A stretch of DNA of 64,000 bases from DASPSM01 sp036008465 (lineage in GTDB: Bacteria > Planctomycetota > Planctomycetia > Planctomycetales > Planctomycetaceae): positions 16,009 through 80,008 of the forward strand of contig DASYNP010000053.1 of NCBI GenBank assembly GCA_036008465.1, written 5' to 3'. This document shows positions 35,021-43,782 of this stretch, piece by piece. The stretch's first letter is position 1. Every line of letters starts with the position of its first letter. The notes beneath the pieces were generated by a model. That model did not search any database, was not told the DNA's origin, and worked only from the letters and a program-made list of their open reading frames with translations. A program made the translations under genes and the position numbers.

Positions 35021-37255
35021 ATGGCCCGTCAGAAGCTGAACCAATCGAGCCAGCCGCTTCTGGTCCGCTCGATCCTGGCGCTGTACGAGTTCTTCGCCTC
35101 GCTCAAGCTGGCCGTGGTCCTGATTCTGTCGGTGGCGATCCTCCTGGGCACGGCGACCTTCGTGGAGGCCAACTACGGGACGGCCGCCGTCGGCTTCTTG
35201 ATCTATCACACCTGGGGCTTCGCCGCTCTGCTGTCGCTGTTGGCGCTCAACATCTTTTGTGCGGCGGCGATTCGATTCCCCTGGAAGAGACACCAGACCG
35301 GCTTTGTGATCACACACATCGGACTGCTTACCCTGTTGGCCGGTTCGGCCATCAGCGATCGGGGCAGCGTGAATTCCCAGATGCTCGTTTATCTGGGCGA
35401 TTCCAATCAGCTCGCCATCGATATGGACCAATCGATTCTCAGCGTCAGCAACATCCCCGGACGGGCCGAACAGCTCGACCTGAGATTCCAGCCCGGACCG
35501 TTCAACTGGAGCGACCTGGCACCCTGGCCGATCACGCGGCGCGTGAAATCGTGGTTCGGGCTCGATGATCCCAGCCAAGCGTGGCAACACCCGCCGCAGG
35601 TCGTCTACAACGACGGCAAGACAAAGCTCGAAGTCATCGACTACTACTCACGCAGCACCGTTGTCGGCACCCCCTATCTCAGCCTGAAGTTTTACCAGCC
35701 GAGGATCAAGGTCGAGATTCCCGTCGACGTGTCGACTCCCTACGGCAAGCCGTACGCAACAGCGCCCATCGGCCCGATGGGTCTGGGAGAGGTGGTGATG
35801 TGGCAGGCGAGCCAGGCCGACTCGCTGACCGCTTTCAAGGAGTGCAAGCCCGACCGCTCGGTCGAAGGCGACGGCATGGTCGCCTTCTGGTGGAAGGGCG
35901 AGACGACCTGCGCGTCGGTGAAGGAACTACAGAAGCTCAAAGAGCAGAAGAAGCGTTTCGAGCTGAACGACGGCCTGACGGTCGAGCTTGGCGCCTTTTC
36001 CGAGTCCGTCGACCTGCAATCGCTCGTGCATGGCCGGGGAATGGTGGCGGCCGAGCCGGGTGGCGAAGATTTGGGTCCGACCGTCGAGTTGATTGTGTAC
36101 GAGAAAGTGGCGGGCAAGGAAGAACAGTCGAAAGTCCTGCGGTTTGCGGATTTGCCCTACATGCCAGTCGCCAAGCAGCCCGCCGGTTTTCGAGCCGACT
36201 TCTATCACCCCTCGGTCAAAGGGCGAGTCGAAATCCTCGTGCAAGGAGACAAGCTCGCTTATCGCGCATGGCAGAAAGCCCTGCAGCGCGTCGTCGCCTC
36301 CGGAGATCTGGAGATCGGCCGCACAGTCGAGACCTTTTCGATGGGCGGTGGCGACGCGGCTGCTTCCGCTGGGCGCGGCGGCGCAGCCGCCGGTTTGGCT
36401 GGGACGGGAAAGTCGGTCATGGAGATGACCGCGCTTCGCTATGTTGGACCGGGTGAGGAGGGGACCGAGCGGATCGGGCCCAATCAGCTCATCGTCCCGC
36501 AGCCGTTCGACAAGGCGGACCGCGGACTCTCCAAAGGGGCGCGAATTCGCCTGACGTCGACCAATTCGTCGGAACACACCCAGCAAGATGACTTCTGGCT
36601 CACCCAGAATCTTCCCGAGCCATGGGAAAGCGCGAAGCGTCGCCAAGTTCACAGGACAGATTTCAGCGGCGACAAGCCGATCCTCTCGTCGCTCAACGTG
36701 CGCGAGACGAACGTCGGATTTGCGCTCAAGCTGATCAATTTCGATCTCGAAGTCGATCCCGGCACGAAGATGGCCAGCAATTACACGAGCCATTTGGTGC
36801 AAGTCGATGTGCGACACGATCCCGACGTCGAGCGAAAGCACGAGCGGTTCGACGAGGCAGCCGATCCCGCCCGTAAGCAGACGGCTCGCGTCGAGTTGGA
36901 TGACCTGATCACGTCGAAGGTCGATGCCCAGCTTCAAAAGCTGAAAGGGAAGTCCGCCGACGAGCAGCAAAAGATTGCCGAAGGCGAATCTGACTTGGCC
37001 AATCTCGTCGTCACCATGAATCGGCCGCTCGACTATCCCGATCTTGACGGCCGCCAGTTGCGGTTCTTTCAGGAAAACTACATGGCTCCGGACAAGGAGC
37101 GCGGCACGCCTCTCGGATCGGTCTTTCGCGTGAATTACGATCCGGGTCGGCCGGTGAAATATCTCGGTTCAGGACTGATCGTGTTTGGGATCTTCCTGAT
37201 GTTCTACATGCGGGCTTACTTCTTTAAGCGGCCTGCCCCAGGAGCGGTGACATGA
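35021..37255 (+). CDS. resB: cytochrome c biogenesis protein ResB/Ccs1-like
   Basis: A 744-residue ResB/Ccs1-type protein of the system II cytochrome c maturation pathway. Three membrane segments lie near residues 30-50, 65-84 and 93-111, a very large periplasmic domain follows (about 115-710), and a C-terminal membrane segment (about 713-735) anchors it. His63, His91 and His99 near the first loops could serve as heme-handling residues. Ccs1 delivers reduced apocytochrome and holds heme with CcsA. The stop codon overlaps the ccsA start by ATGA, so the two proteins are coupled, and the window's PVC-type cytochrome is an obvious client. Confidence 0.88.
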   Translation: MARQKLNQSSQPLLVRSILALYEFFASLKLAVVLILSVAILLGTATFVEANYGTAAVGFLIYHTWGFAALLSLLALNIFCAAAIRFPWKRHQTGFVITHIGLLTLLAGSAISDRGSVNSQMLVYLGDSNQLAIDMDQSILSVSNIPGRAEQLDLRFQPGPFNWSDLAPWPITRRVKSWFGLDDPSQAWQHPPQVVYNDGKTKLEVIDYYSRSTVVGTPYLSLKFYQPRIKVEIPVDVSTPYGKPYATAPIGPMGLGEVVMWQASQADSLTAFKECKPDRSVEGDGMVAFWWKGETTCASVKELQKLKEQKKRFELNDGLTVELGAFSESVDLQSLVHGRGMVAAEPGGEDLGPTVELIVYEKVAGKEEQSKVLRFADLPYMPVAKQPAGFRADFYHPSVKGRVEILVQGDKLAYRAWQKALQRVVASGDLEIGRTVETFSMGGGDAAASAGRGGAAAGLAGTGKSVMEMTALRYVGPGEEGTERIGPNQLIVPQPFDKADRGLSKGARIRLTSTNSSEHTQQDDFWLTQNLPEPWESAKRRQVHRTDFSGDKPILSSLNVRETNVGFALKLINFDLEVDPGTKMASNYTSHLVQVDVRHDPDVERKHERFDEAADPARKQTARVELDDLITSKVDAQLQKLKGKSADEQQKIAEGESDLANLVVTMNRPLDYPDLDGRQLRFFQENYMAPDKERGTPLGSVFRVNYDPGRPVKYLGSGLIVFGIFLMFYMRAYFFKRPAPGAVT

Positions 37256-40185
37256 TCCGAACGGCCGTTTGCCTTGCCGTGTTGCTGTCGGGCGCACAAG
37301 TCCCGACCGCCGTAATCGCCGCGGATCCGCCTTTGGCAGGCGCACCGTCTTCCCATCCGTCGGTCGTTGCGGCGACTCGCATCGCGCATCCCGACTTCAA
37401 CTGGTCAGGCTGGCAGCGGATTCCCGTCTTCAGCGACGGTCGGCTCAAGCCCCTCGACAGCCTTGCCGACGAAGTCGTCAATCTGATCACCGGCCGCTCG
37501 AAGTGGACTGATCCGGACACGGAGGAGACGGCGACCAAAGAGCCTCACACATTTTCGGCTCCTGAACTGCTGTATGGCTGGATCACGCGCCCGGACGACT
37601 GGATCGACCGTCCGATCTTCCGCTGCGAATATCGGCCGCTGCGCGAGAAGCTGAATACGGATAAGATCAAGATCCCCGTCACCGGCACCTTTATCGCCTT
37701 GGGGCAGATCCTCGATTGGAAACAGTCGGAGGAGACGGGACGGCCAGTCTATTGGTCAAAGGATCTCGAAGAACGGTTGATCGCGCTCGACAAGGCCGGC
37801 GCCAAATCGCCCGACAGCGTGGGTGACACCGCCGAAGATCGCGCGATCAACGGCAAAGTGGCCGAGCTGTTCCGCCATGTGAAGGCATTTCTCGATCTGC
37901 GGCACGGAAACGACATTTACGTCGTGCCCGGTCTCGATCCCCGGGCGCTCACGCGGCAAACCGATCCCGACGACCGGATCCATGCTTGGGTCGCGCTGGG
38001 AGGTTTGCTCGAGGCCGACAAATGGCGAAGCTCCGATGACGTGACGATCGCCGCCATTATGGCCGCCGATCGCGACGACTTGGCGCGGACCCTGCTCGAT
38101 CCGCGCCGCGCCGAGCGCTACCCGTTGAGCGATCCGAACAACCCGAAGAACCTGGTTGCGACGCTCCCGCAGCTCACCCAAGCGCAAAACGTCAAAGGCG
38201 ACCTGCAGGCAGAAATTCGCAATCTGAAGAAGGCCCTCGAGGAGACGCGCACCGCCTACGACGCGAATGACCGGTCAGCATTCGACAGCTCGATGCACGC
38301 CTTCGTCGAGCAGCTGCGCCGGCTGGGCAAGGCGCTCGAACAGGCGCGCACACAGATGGTGCCGCCGGAAAGGAACGCCTTCAAATTCGGCTTGGATGAC
38401 AAGCTGAACGAAATCATCTGGACCCGCTACGAGCCGCTGCCCCTGTTCGAGCCACAGATGCAGTTCTCAGCCTATCCGCCAGTCGGCTCGCTCGAAACCG
38501 AGATCACTTACAACAAGTACCAGCCATTCCGCTCGGCATGGGCCGTGTTTCTGGTCGCGCTCTGCGTGATTGTGGCCGCCGGAATGCTCAAATCGTCGAA
38601 GCTCGTTTATGCCACGGGCCTAGCGATTACGCTCGCTGCCATTTTGTATGCGGCGTGGGGCTTTTCGCTCCGCATCATCATCGCCGGACGACCGCCCGTC
38701 ACCAACATGTTCGAGACGGTGATTTGGGCTTCGTTCATTGTCTCGGTGCTCGGCTTCTGGTTCTGCCTTTTGCCGCTGACGTGGCCCGGGTTGAGCTGGG
38801 CCTGGCGGCTCTCCGGGCTGCCCGTTCGTCGGCGCGAGAACGATGCGAACTTTCCGCCGCATCTCGAGTTCGATCGACCCAAACCGGAGGACGCGGGGAA
38901 GATCTTGAGCGGCGCGATGCTGCCTGTGCAGTGCGTGTCATCGATCGTAAGGCTCTGCGCCTTTGCAGCCACTGTCTGGTTTCTCACGCGCAGCGACACG
39001 TCGTTCCGGATCATCAAGCTGACCCCGCCGCTTTTCGGCAAGGCAGTCGCGATGTCGTCGGTGGGGACGTGGCTGGTCGGCATGGCCGTGGTTTGCGGCT
39101 GTGCCTGGTTTGGCTCGCGGGCCGCGGTCACGCTGCTCTTGACGCCAATCACGCTTGTTCCCGAGGCGGCCAAGAGTCGGAGCGTTTTGTGGCAACAGAC
39201 TTTTCAACGCCGCTATTTCCTCTTGGGAGCCCTGCCCGTCGCCTGCTTCGGAATGATGCTGGCCCACTTCGTCGGCATGACGAGTCCTGAGATCTTCAAT
39301 CCGCGCGTGGGCTCGATCACCGCCGTTTTGCGAAACAACTACTGGCTGGCGATCCATGTGTTGACGATCGTGTCGAGCTACGGAGCCGGCGGATTGGCGT
39401 GGGGACTCGGCAACCTCGCCATGCTGTATTACTTGTTCGGCAAGTACCGAGCTCCCGCCGAAACCCCATCCCCTGCTGCCGGGACATTGCCCGCAACGGG
39501 TGGCCCGCCACAAACACAAAACGGCGGTCCGATCTTCGACCTCGACGCCCACTATCGCGGGGGGGAACCGTCACTCGCCGCGCGTCTCAAGAAGGCGGGC
39601 GAAGCGCTCAGGCCGGCTATGCTGCCCCGTACGCTTAAGGCCGGTTTCGAGGACTTGGGCACGGGTGACCAACATCTGACTTCGGCGAGCACGCGACCAC
39701 CCAAAGAGGTCGCAACGCTGGCGAGCTATACGTACAAAGCCCAACAGGTTGCCGTGCTGCTCTTGGCGGCGGGAACGATCCTGGGCGGCCTGTGGGCCGA
39801 TGTCTCGTGGGGCCGCTTCTGGGACTGGGATCCAAAAGAAGTCTGGGCGCTGATTTCACTCTTGGCCTATCTCGTCGTGCTGCACGGACGATTCGCCGGC
39901 TGGGTCGGCACTTTCGGCACGAACGTGGGCGGAGTGTTATGCTTCTCGGCCATTCTCTTCTCGTGGTACGGCGTCAACTTCGTGCTGCCGATGGTCAACG
40001 GCTGGCTGCAGGGGACCAACATGCCGACGGAAGTTGGCCTCCACGCATACGCAGTCGGCTCGGGCGGTTTGGGTTACGTTTCGACAGCCGTCGTGCTCAA
40101 CCTGGTGCTGGTCGTCGCCGCCTGGGCGCGCTACGCGGCGGAGACTACCGACGTCCTCTCGCGAACGCCCGCCGCAAAGAGCTGA
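37252..40185 (+). CDS. ccsA: cytochrome c biogenesis protein CcsA, long form
   Basis: A 977-residue protein, far longer than the usual 300-400 residue CcsA. A signal peptide and about 390 residues of soluble, largely helical periplasmic sequence precede the membrane part. The C-terminal half has many membrane segments with the R-P-P-V-T-N-M-F-E-T segment and the heme-binding WWD motif W-A-D-V-S-W-G-R-F-W-D-W-D-P-K-E-V-W (847-864), followed by a conserved L-H-G near residue 880. CcsA with Ccs1 forms the heme exporter and cytochrome c synthetase. It overlaps resB by four bases. Confidence 0.92.
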   Translation: MIRTAVCLAVLLSGAQVPTAVIAADPPLAGAPSSHPSVVAATRIAHPDFNWSGWQRIPVFSDGRLKPLDSLADEVVNLITGRSKWTDPDTEETATKEPHTFSAPELLYGWITRPDDWIDRPIFRCEYRPLREKLNTDKIKIPVTGTFIALGQILDWKQSEETGRPVYWSKDLEERLIALDKAGAKSPDSVGDTAEDRAINGKVAELFRHVKAFLDLRHGNDIYVVPGLDPRALTRQTDPDDRIHAWVALGGLLEADKWRSSDDVTIAAIMAADRDDLARTLLDPRRAERYPLSDPNNPKNLVATLPQLTQAQNVKGDLQAEIRNLKKALEETRTAYDANDRSAFDSSMHAFVEQLRRLGKALEQARTQMVPPERNAFKFGLDDKLNEIIWTRYEPLPLFEPQMQFSAYPPVGSLETEITYNKYQPFRSAWAVFLVALCVIVAAGMLKSSKLVYATGLAITLAAILYAAWGFSLRIIIAGRPPVTNMFETVIWASFIVSVLGFWFCLLPLTWPGLSWAWRLSGLPVRRRENDANFPPHLEFDRPKPEDAGKILSGAMLPVQCVSSIVRLCAFAATVWFLTRSDTSFRIIKLTPPLFGKAVAMSSVGTWLVGMAVVCGCAWFGSRAAVTLLLTPITLVPEAAKSRSVLWQQTFQRRYFLLGALPVACFGMMLAHFVGMTSPEIFNPRVGSITAVLRNNYWLAIHVLTIVSSYGAGGLAWGLGNLAMLYYLFGKYRAPAETPSPAAGTLPATGGPPQTQNGGPIFDLDAHYRGGEPSLAARLKKAGEALRPAMLPRTLKAGFEDLGTGDQHLTSASTRPPKEVATLASYTYKAQQVAVLLLAAGTILGGLWADVSWGRFWDWDPKEVWALISLLAYLVVLHGRFAGWVGTFGTNVGGVLCFSAILFSWYGVNFVLPMVNGWLQGTNMPTEVGLHAYAVGSGGLGYVSTAVVLNLVLVVAAWARYAAETTDVLSRTPAAKS

Positions 40186-40247
40186 CAGCTCGCGGTGACT
40201 GGAGATGGTGGGCCGTCGGGCCGAAGCGGGCCTAGTCCCACGCTACT

Positions 40248-41030
40248 TTAGATCGCGCCCTCGGCCCGATTGGACCACCAGGGCAGGCTCACACCACCGT
40301 CGATCGAAAGCGTGGCGCCGGTCATGTATTCGGCGTCGTCGCTGAGGACGTAAGTGACGGCCTTGGCGATCTCCTCGGGGCGGCCGAGGCGTTTCCAGGG
40401 GAGATTCTTGCCGCCGGCGGCCAGTTGCTCCTCGGTGAAGAACTTGCGCTCGCCGGGCGTGTCGATCCACCCGGGATGCACGATATTGACGCGAATGCGG
40501 TGGCCGACCAGTTCGATCGCCGCCGTGCGGGCCATATGATCGATGGCCGCCTTGGCCATGTTGTACGCCATCGCCGTGGGGATGGCGATCACCGCGTGCG
40601 GGGAGCTGACCACTACGATTGATCCGCCGCGGCCCTGTTTCACCATTTGCTGAGCGCTGGCGCGAACGCCGTAAAACGCACCCCACATCGAAACGTCGAT
40701 CGTGCGACGGAAGCCCTCCATGTTGGCGTCAAGCATCAGCTCGCGGTCGCTGTAGGCGGCGTTGGAGACGAACAGGTCAAGGCTGCCTAGCTCGCTGGCC
40801 GTGCGGGCCACCATCTGCTCGACCGCCTTTTGATCGGCAACGTCAGCCTGGACCAAGAGGGCCTTCACTCCGGCCGCGCGGATTTCGCGGGCCACTTCTT
40901 CGGCCTCCTCGGGATGCGAGCGGAAATTGATGGCCACGTTGGCCCCTTCGCGGGCCAGTTCGATCGCACAGGCGCGGCCGATGCCCCGGGAACCCCCGGT
41001 GACGAGCGCGTTTCGACCCTTGAACTTCAT
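40248..41030 (-). CDS. SDR family oxidoreductase
   Basis: A 260-residue classical short-chain dehydrogenase. NAD(P)-binding T-G-G-S-R-G-I-G is at 11-18, N-A-A in place of N-N-A-G at 90-92, catalytic Ser142/143 and Y156-x3-K160 (YNMAK) follow, with the C-terminal I-D-G-G-V. Most similar in form to FabG-like and glucose-1-dehydrogenase-type SDRs; the substrate cannot be told. It sits about 50 bases downstream of a second, unrelated SDR gene on the same strand. Confidence 0.92.
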   Translation of the reverse strand: MKFKGRNALVTGGSRGIGRACAIELAREGANVAINFRSHPEEAEEVAREIRAAGVKALLVQADVADQKAVEQMVARTASELGSLDLFVSNAAYSDRELMLDANMEGFRRTIDVSMWGAFYGVRASAQQMVKQGRGGSIVVVSSPHAVIAIPTAMAYNMAKAAIDHMARTAAIELVGHRIRVNIVHPGWIDTPGERKFFTEEQLAAGGKNLPWKRLGRPEEIAKAVTYVLSDDAEYMTGATLSIDGGVSLPWWSNRAEGAI

Positions 41031-41078
41031 GATCGGGACACCTTAAGGCAGTGGGTTGAATTCAGCAGGGCCGGCCGC

Positions 41079-41927
41079 TCAGCGGATTTCCCGATTCGAC
41101 GCAGCTTGGACGATTTCGGGATCGGAACGAGTCGTGCTGCGACCGGGCCGAAAATATCTCATCGATTCTTTGACAACCACGCTCCGCGGAGCCATCCGCA
41201 CAAGCATCGTGATGAGGTAATTCCGCCAACCAGGGATGTAACACTGCTTGCGTTTTTCCAGAGCACGCAGCGCTCCCCGTGCGACCTTCTCCGCCGAGTG
41301 CGAAGGCCGCCGCTTCAACCAGCCGGGCACGCCAGCGACCTCGAACAGCTCGGTGCGGGTCGTTCCGGGACAGACGGCCATCAGACTGACGCCCCGGTCG
41401 CGGACCTCGGCCCAGAGGGCCTCGGTAAAACTCAGGATATAGCTCTTGCTGGCCGCGTAGGCAGCCATGTAGGCCACGGGCTGAAAGGCCGCGACGGACG
41501 AGACGTTGAGGATGGCGCCGTGGCCGCGCGACAGCATTCCGGGCAGGAAGCGGTACGTCAGATCGGTGACGGTCATCACGTTGAGCCGCAACATCTGCTC
41601 GATCCGCTCGGCGTCGGTCTTGTCGACCTCGCCGACGACCGCAAAACCGGCGTTGTTCACCAGCAGCTCGACCGTAATCCCCCGTTGGGCGACCTGGTCG
41701 AACAGGACGGCAGGCTCCCGCGGGTCAGAGAGGTCGCTGGAAATGACCTCGCAGCGGGCCCGATGCTTGGCATGCAGCTCGGCGGCCAGCTCATTCAGCC
41801 GGTCGGTCCGGCGGGCGACGAGCACCAAGTGCATGCCCCGGGCCGCGAGCAGTCGGGCGAATTCGGCACCAATCCCCGACGACGCGCCGGTAACGAGTGC
41901 CCAGCGTTCGGCGTATTGATCCAGCAA
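41079..41927 (-). CDS. SDR family NAD(P)-dependent oxidoreductase (DltE-like)
   Basis: A 282-residue short-chain dehydrogenase of the DltE/YqjQ-like group. T-G-A-S-S-G-I-G is at 13-20, N-N-A-G-F at 91-95, the catalytic S143/S144 with Y157-x3-K161 (YAASK), and the P-G-T-T-R-T-E-L-F region. The C-terminal R-K-Q-C-Y-I-P-G-W-R-N and a basic tail suggest membrane association, as in fatty-acyl or ketone reductases of this group. It is divergent from the Hsp70 gene, with motif-rich DNA between. Confidence 0.9.
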   Translation of the reverse strand: MLDQYAERWALVTGASSGIGAEFARLLAARGMHLVLVARRTDRLNELAAELHAKHRARCEVISSDLSDPREPAVLFDQVAQRGITVELLVNNAGFAVVGEVDKTDAERIEQMLRLNVMTVTDLTYRFLPGMLSRGHGAILNVSSVAAFQPVAYMAAYAASKSYILSFTEALWAEVRDRGVSLMAVCPGTTRTELFEVAGVPGWLKRRPSHSAEKVARGALRALEKRKQCYIPGWRNYLITMLVRMAPRSVVVKESMRYFRPGRSTTRSDPEIVQAASNREIR

Positions 41928-41946
41928 CGCATTCCCCCCGGCGACC

Positions 41947-42084
41947 GAATCCCCTTCGGCGCAAGGGGAATCGTAACAGATCCCTCACGAAACCAAAACT
42001 TGCGGCTGCCTGAACCCTGGGCCGCTTGGGGCGGGCGGCGCGAGCACTTGATTCCCCTGTACGGCCGCTTGATTCCCCTCTACG
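41947..42084. promoter_or_regulatory. repeated GATTCCCCT sites between SDR and Hsp70 genes
   Basis: Two direct copies of CTTGATTCCCCT(G/C)TACG begin at 42047 and 42068, exactly 21 bases apart (two helical turns). About 80 bases upstream, GAATCCCCTT and AAGGGGAATC (41947-41956, 41963-41972) form an inverted pair of the same core with one mismatch. The arrangement suggests an operator for the Hsp70 gene or for both divergent genes. No CIRCE or ROSE element is seen. Confidence 0.5.
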
Positions 42085-42138
42085 CCACTGTCAAAATCAG
42101 CGTATTCCCGTCTATCTCTCTCTTGGAAGCAACAACCA

Positions 42139-43716
42139 ATGGCGTTTCTTGAAGGCAACACGATCGGCATCGACCTGGGAACCACCTATTCGGCCCTGGC
42201 CCAAGTGAATCCCGAGGGTCAGCCGGTAACCATCCATAACGCAGACGACAAGCCGATCACCCCGTCGGTGGTGCTGTTGGGAGAGGACGGGCATGTGCTG
42301 GTTGGCCCGTCGTTCGAGCGCATCTCGATCGAAGATCCGTCCCACATCGTCGAAGCGATCAAGCGGCAGATGGGGAACAAGGATTTTTACATCGTCTATC
42401 AGAACAAGCGGCTGACGCCCGAGTTCATCTCCGCTTTGATCATGAAGAAACTCAAACAGGACTGCGAAAAACGGATCGGGCCGATTGCCAACGCCGTAAT
42501 TACCGTTCCCTATTACTTCAACGACATTCGTCGCAAGGCGACGCAGGACGCCGGGCAGATCGCCGGACTCAACGTCGTCGATATTTTGAACGAGCCGACG
42601 GCCGCGACGCTGGCCTACGCCTGGACCAAGGGCGAGCTGGGGCGCGGCGACCTCAAGGCCAAGGAAAAAACGATCCTCGTTTACGACTTGGGGGGCGGCA
42701 CGTTCGACGTGACGGTCGTGCGTTACACGCCGACGAACTTTCGCGTGCTGGCAACCGACGGCGACGTGATGCTCGGCGGTCTCGACTGGACGCAGCGGAT
42801 CGTCGACCACGTTTGCGAACAGTTCAAACGCAAGTTCGCCGAAGATCCCCGCGAGAACCCCGAGACACTGCGATCATTCATCCAGGAGTGCGAAGACGCC
42901 AAGCGGCAGTTGAGCACCCGCTCGCAGGTGCCGATCAGCCTCTACTACAAAGGCAAGACGCTCACCGTTTCGATGACGCGCAGCGATTTCGAGCGGATGA
43001 CGGCCGACCTTTTGCAGCGCACCAAGGACACCAGCGAGCTGGTGCTGCAACAGGCGAAGGTCGATCCCCGCGAGCTCGACGACGTGATCATGGCGGGCGG
43101 CTCGACTTACATGCCCGTCGTCGAACAGATGCTCAAGGAAGTCTGCAAGCGGCCGCCGTCTCGGGATCTGATTCCCGAAGAGGCCGTCGCGCAAGGCGCG
43201 GCCATTCACGCCGCGATCCTCGAGGCCAAGGAAACGGGAGGCCGCGGCCGGCTGGGAAAAGCGGTCGTCGACCGCCTCCGTTCGGTCAACACAACGGATG
43301 TCAATTCCCATTCTCTTGGGGTTAAGATCTCGGACCCGATGGATCCGAACCGCAAGAGCAATCACATCATGATCCCGCGGAACACGGCCATCCCTTACGA
43401 AGCCACCCAGCGGTTCGTCACCACGTCGCCGAACCAGCAGCGGGTGCACGTTTACGTGCTCGAGGGCGAAGTGGCCGATCCCGAAGCCTGCACACAGATT
43501 GCCGAATTCCAGATCGTCGGCCTTCCTCCCGGGCTCCCGGCCGGCTCGCCGGTCGACGTAACTTATAGCTATGACAACAATGGCCGCATCCAGTGCACGG
43601 CGGTTGAGTTGACTGGTAAGAAGGCCGCCAATATCGAGATCATCCGTAGCCAGGGATTGGACGCAAAAGGTGTGGATTCGTTTGAAGCGATCGCCAGAGA
43701 TTATCACGTCGAATAG
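42139..43716 (+). CDS. Hsp70 family protein (DnaK-like)
   Basis: A 525-residue Hsp70 homologue. The ATPase domain has phosphate-1 I-D-L-G-T-T-Y-S (10-17), phosphate-2 D-L-G-G-G-T-F-D (183-190) and the adenosine motif M-A-G-G-S-T near residue 320. About 140 residues of substrate-binding region follow, shorter than DnaK (about 640 in total), with the lid absent. It is therefore a DnaK paralogue, not the housekeeping chaperone. The next gene encodes a membrane protein with a J-like N-terminus, a plausible partner. No Shine-Dalgarno precedes the ATG. Confidence 0.9.
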   Translation: MAFLEGNTIGIDLGTTYSALAQVNPEGQPVTIHNADDKPITPSVVLLGEDGHVLVGPSFERISIEDPSHIVEAIKRQMGNKDFYIVYQNKRLTPEFISALIMKKLKQDCEKRIGPIANAVITVPYYFNDIRRKATQDAGQIAGLNVVDILNEPTAATLAYAWTKGELGRGDLKAKEKTILVYDLGGGTFDVTVVRYTPTNFRVLATDGDVMLGGLDWTQRIVDHVCEQFKRKFAEDPRENPETLRSFIQECEDAKRQLSTRSQVPISLYYKGKTLTVSMTRSDFERMTADLLQRTKDTSELVLQQAKVDPRELDDVIMAGGSTYMPVVEQMLKEVCKRPPSRDLIPEEAVAQGAAIHAAILEAKETGGRGRLGKAVVDRLRSVNTTDVNSHSLGVKISDPMDPNRKSNHIMIPRNTAIPYEATQRFVTTSPNQQRVHVYVLEGEVADPEACTQIAEFQIVGLPPGLPAGSPVDVTYSYDNNGRIQCTAVELTGKKAANIEIIRSQGLDAKGVDSFEAIARDYHVE

Positions 43717-43782
43717 TCCCAGCGATCGTCCGTTGGCTGTCGATTCGCCCGTGGCGAGCGCCGCCGCGTGGGTCTGCCTACG

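Noticed and set aside
41928..42138. CIRCE-type heat-shock operator before Hsp70
   Set aside because: No TTAGCACTC-N9-GAGTGCTAA or close relative is present; only the GATTCCCCT sites are seen.
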